Assembly: GCA_002344785.1 (NCBI GenBank)
Contig: DDUL01000011.1
Span: 12,935-34,350, forward strand
DNA: 21,416 nt
Source: Bdellovibrionaceae bacterium UBA2339
GTDB taxonomy: Bacteria; Bdellovibrionota; Bdellovibrionia; Bdellovibrionales; JAMPXM01
Direction: 5' to 3'
Each line of letters begins with the position of its first letter. The first letter of the stretch is position 1. The translations under genes and the position numbers were made by a program. Below the pieces are notes generated by a model. The model saw only the letters and a program-made list of their open reading frames with translations, was not told the origin of the DNA and did no database searches. Below, in pieces: positions 20,551 to 21,416 of this stretch.

Positions 20551-21416
20551 GTTTTCTATCGTCGGATCTTCTCGCATGAAATTCGGCGAACGTGTGTTTC
20601 GCCAGTGACGCACTAATGCGCAAGCTCGATCGCGAAGTTGTCGGCGGATCTCGGCGCTTGACGGTGTGTCGGCGGCTGAAGAGCGAGCCAGCTTGGCGCG
20701 CTCTTCGCGACTTTCCAAAGTGGCGTCGCTGATCAACTGCACTTGCATTCGCAGGGCTTCACGCAAAATCAACTCGATGTGCGGATTCTGCTCAAATCCC
20801 GGCCAGCGATACACGCCTTCCAGGCGAGTGAGTGCCGCAATCCATCGGCCGCGTGCAGAGTGTTGAGCCGCAATGCTCAGCTCTCTTTGGATCACGCGAA
20901 CCTGCAAGCCGATGAGCTGCTGGCGAAGTTCGCGTCGTTCGCGATCCGACCAATCGGCGTCTTCCAAAGCGTGGGCGAGACTGAAGGCTCGCGCATCGCC
21001 GGAGCTATCGCGAGAAATGCCCGTCGCCCACTCGAGCCAGGTGGCCTCGCGCTCAAGGTCCACAGTCTGTGCAGTTTGGGCGGATAAATGTAACAGCGCC
21101 CAGCGAAGTGCGCGCAAGTCGGATTCGGAGCGCGATTGGCGAAGCTCGCGAAGCAGCTTGAGGCCTTCCACGGCGGCGCGATAGGTGTCGCCGCTTTGTC
21201 GCCAAGTCTGAAGCGCGCGCACGGCTTGAGCGGGATCTTGGGATTGCAGCGCGAGCAGGTGTTCAGCTTCGGCGCGATCGCAGATGCTTTGCGCTTGGGC
21301 GCGAAGCGAGCGCGCTGAGGCGATGAGACTTTCGCGTGGCGGTGGACAGGTTGTCGCGGCATGGCTGGATGCGACTGGGCCCAAGGCCGAGAGCATGAAG
21401 AAAAGCCTAAGGACTT
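20533..21416 (-). CDS. Secreted helical protein, possibly BamD/TPR-like, N-terminus cut by window edge
   Basis: At least 294 codons are visible, running off the right edge. The frame is open upstream of the first ATG (21396) and reads VLRLFFMLSALGPVASSHA, a signal peptide core with cleavage likely after SHA, so the true start probably lies beyond the window. The mature protein is almost all helical, Arg/Ala/Leu-rich. Residues around LQVRVIQRELSIAAQHSARGRWIAALTRLEGVYRWPGFEQ resemble the repeats of the outer-membrane assembly lipoprotein BamD (xxAaRyYxxRGxYxAAinRLexVlxxYP), split here around 170-210 of the visible part. C17 and C39 (counted from 21396) could form a disulfide. A BamD-like role is a hint only. 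It converges on the plus-strand hypothetical gene with an 18-bp overlap. Confidence 0.75.
   Translation of the reverse strand, partial: VLRLFFMLSALGPVASSHAATTCPPPRESLIASARSLRAQAQSICDRAEAEHLLALQSQDPAQAVRALQTWRQSGDTYRAAVEGLKLLRELRQSRSESDLRALRWALLHLSAQTAQTVDLEREATWLEWATGISRDSSGDARAFSLAHALEDADWSDRERRELRQQLIGLQVRVIQRELSIAAQHSARGRWIAALTRLEGVYRWPGFEQNPHIELILREALRMQVQLISDATLESREERAKLARSSAADTPSSAEIRRQLRDRACALVRHWRNTRSPNFMREDPTIENLCVRR

Overview
The window looks like chromosomal DNA from a G+C-rich Gram-negative bacterium. A lipobox lipoprotein, several Sec signal peptides, lysine/DAP biosynthesis genes and a BamD-like secreted protein support this. The style of the secreted trypsin-like protease, the short dense operons and the mix of families suggest a Bdellovibrionota-type or related deltaproteobacterial-grade organism. 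That placement is inferred from protein flavour only. I saw no tRNA, rRNA, IS element, CRISPR array, integrase or phage gene, so this is not an obvious mobile island.

Region 1 (1-1457): the 5' part of a membrane pyrophosphatase gene (hppA, minus strand, cut by the left edge), a 414-bp non-coding stretch, and a small FmdB-type zinc-ribbon protein.

Region 2 (1524-8050) is the most interesting part: eight co-directional, tightly spaced or overlapping plus-strand genes that form a sulfur-handling module. They encode a Crp/Fnr-family regulator, a SsuC/TauC-type permease, an SsuB-type ATPase, an NrtA/SsuA-like binding protein with a CxxxC pair, a three-domain rhodanese-like/persulfide dioxygenase/rhodanese protein, two half-size YeeE/YedE sulfur transporters and a TauE/SafE sulfite exporter. 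A perfect 5-4-5 palindrome with Crp/Fnr-site geometry (TTGCC-N4-GGCAA) sits in front of the dioxygenase gene. The likely logic is import of a sulfur compound, oxidation of persulfide sulfur to sulfite, and sulfite export. The content resembles BigR-type sulfide-detoxification operons, but with a different class of regulator and an added ABC importer.

Region 3 (8047-10207, minus strand): an RRM RNA-binding protein with its terminator, then a TerC/Alx-type membrane protein translationally coupled to a Fur-family regulator, whose stop codon overlaps that of the sulfite exporter.

Region 4 (10496-14413): a DUF1275 (YoaK-like) membrane protein (plus), then a secreted serine protease and a FadD-type acyl-CoA ligase (both minus), each minus gene with a clear intrinsic terminator.

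Region 5 (14507-18331, minus strand): lysC and lysA overlap by ATGA, followed by two unrecognised small genes. One has an 11-base homopolymer at its ribosome-binding site; the other has three 16-bp tandem repeats just upstream of its start. Both are candidates for length-variable expression.

Region 6 (18332-21416): a divergent promoter region with two palindromic repeats 22 bp apart, a coiled-coil lipoprotein, a possible alpha/beta-hydrolase-like protein, and a convergent secreted, possibly BamD-like protein running off the right edge.
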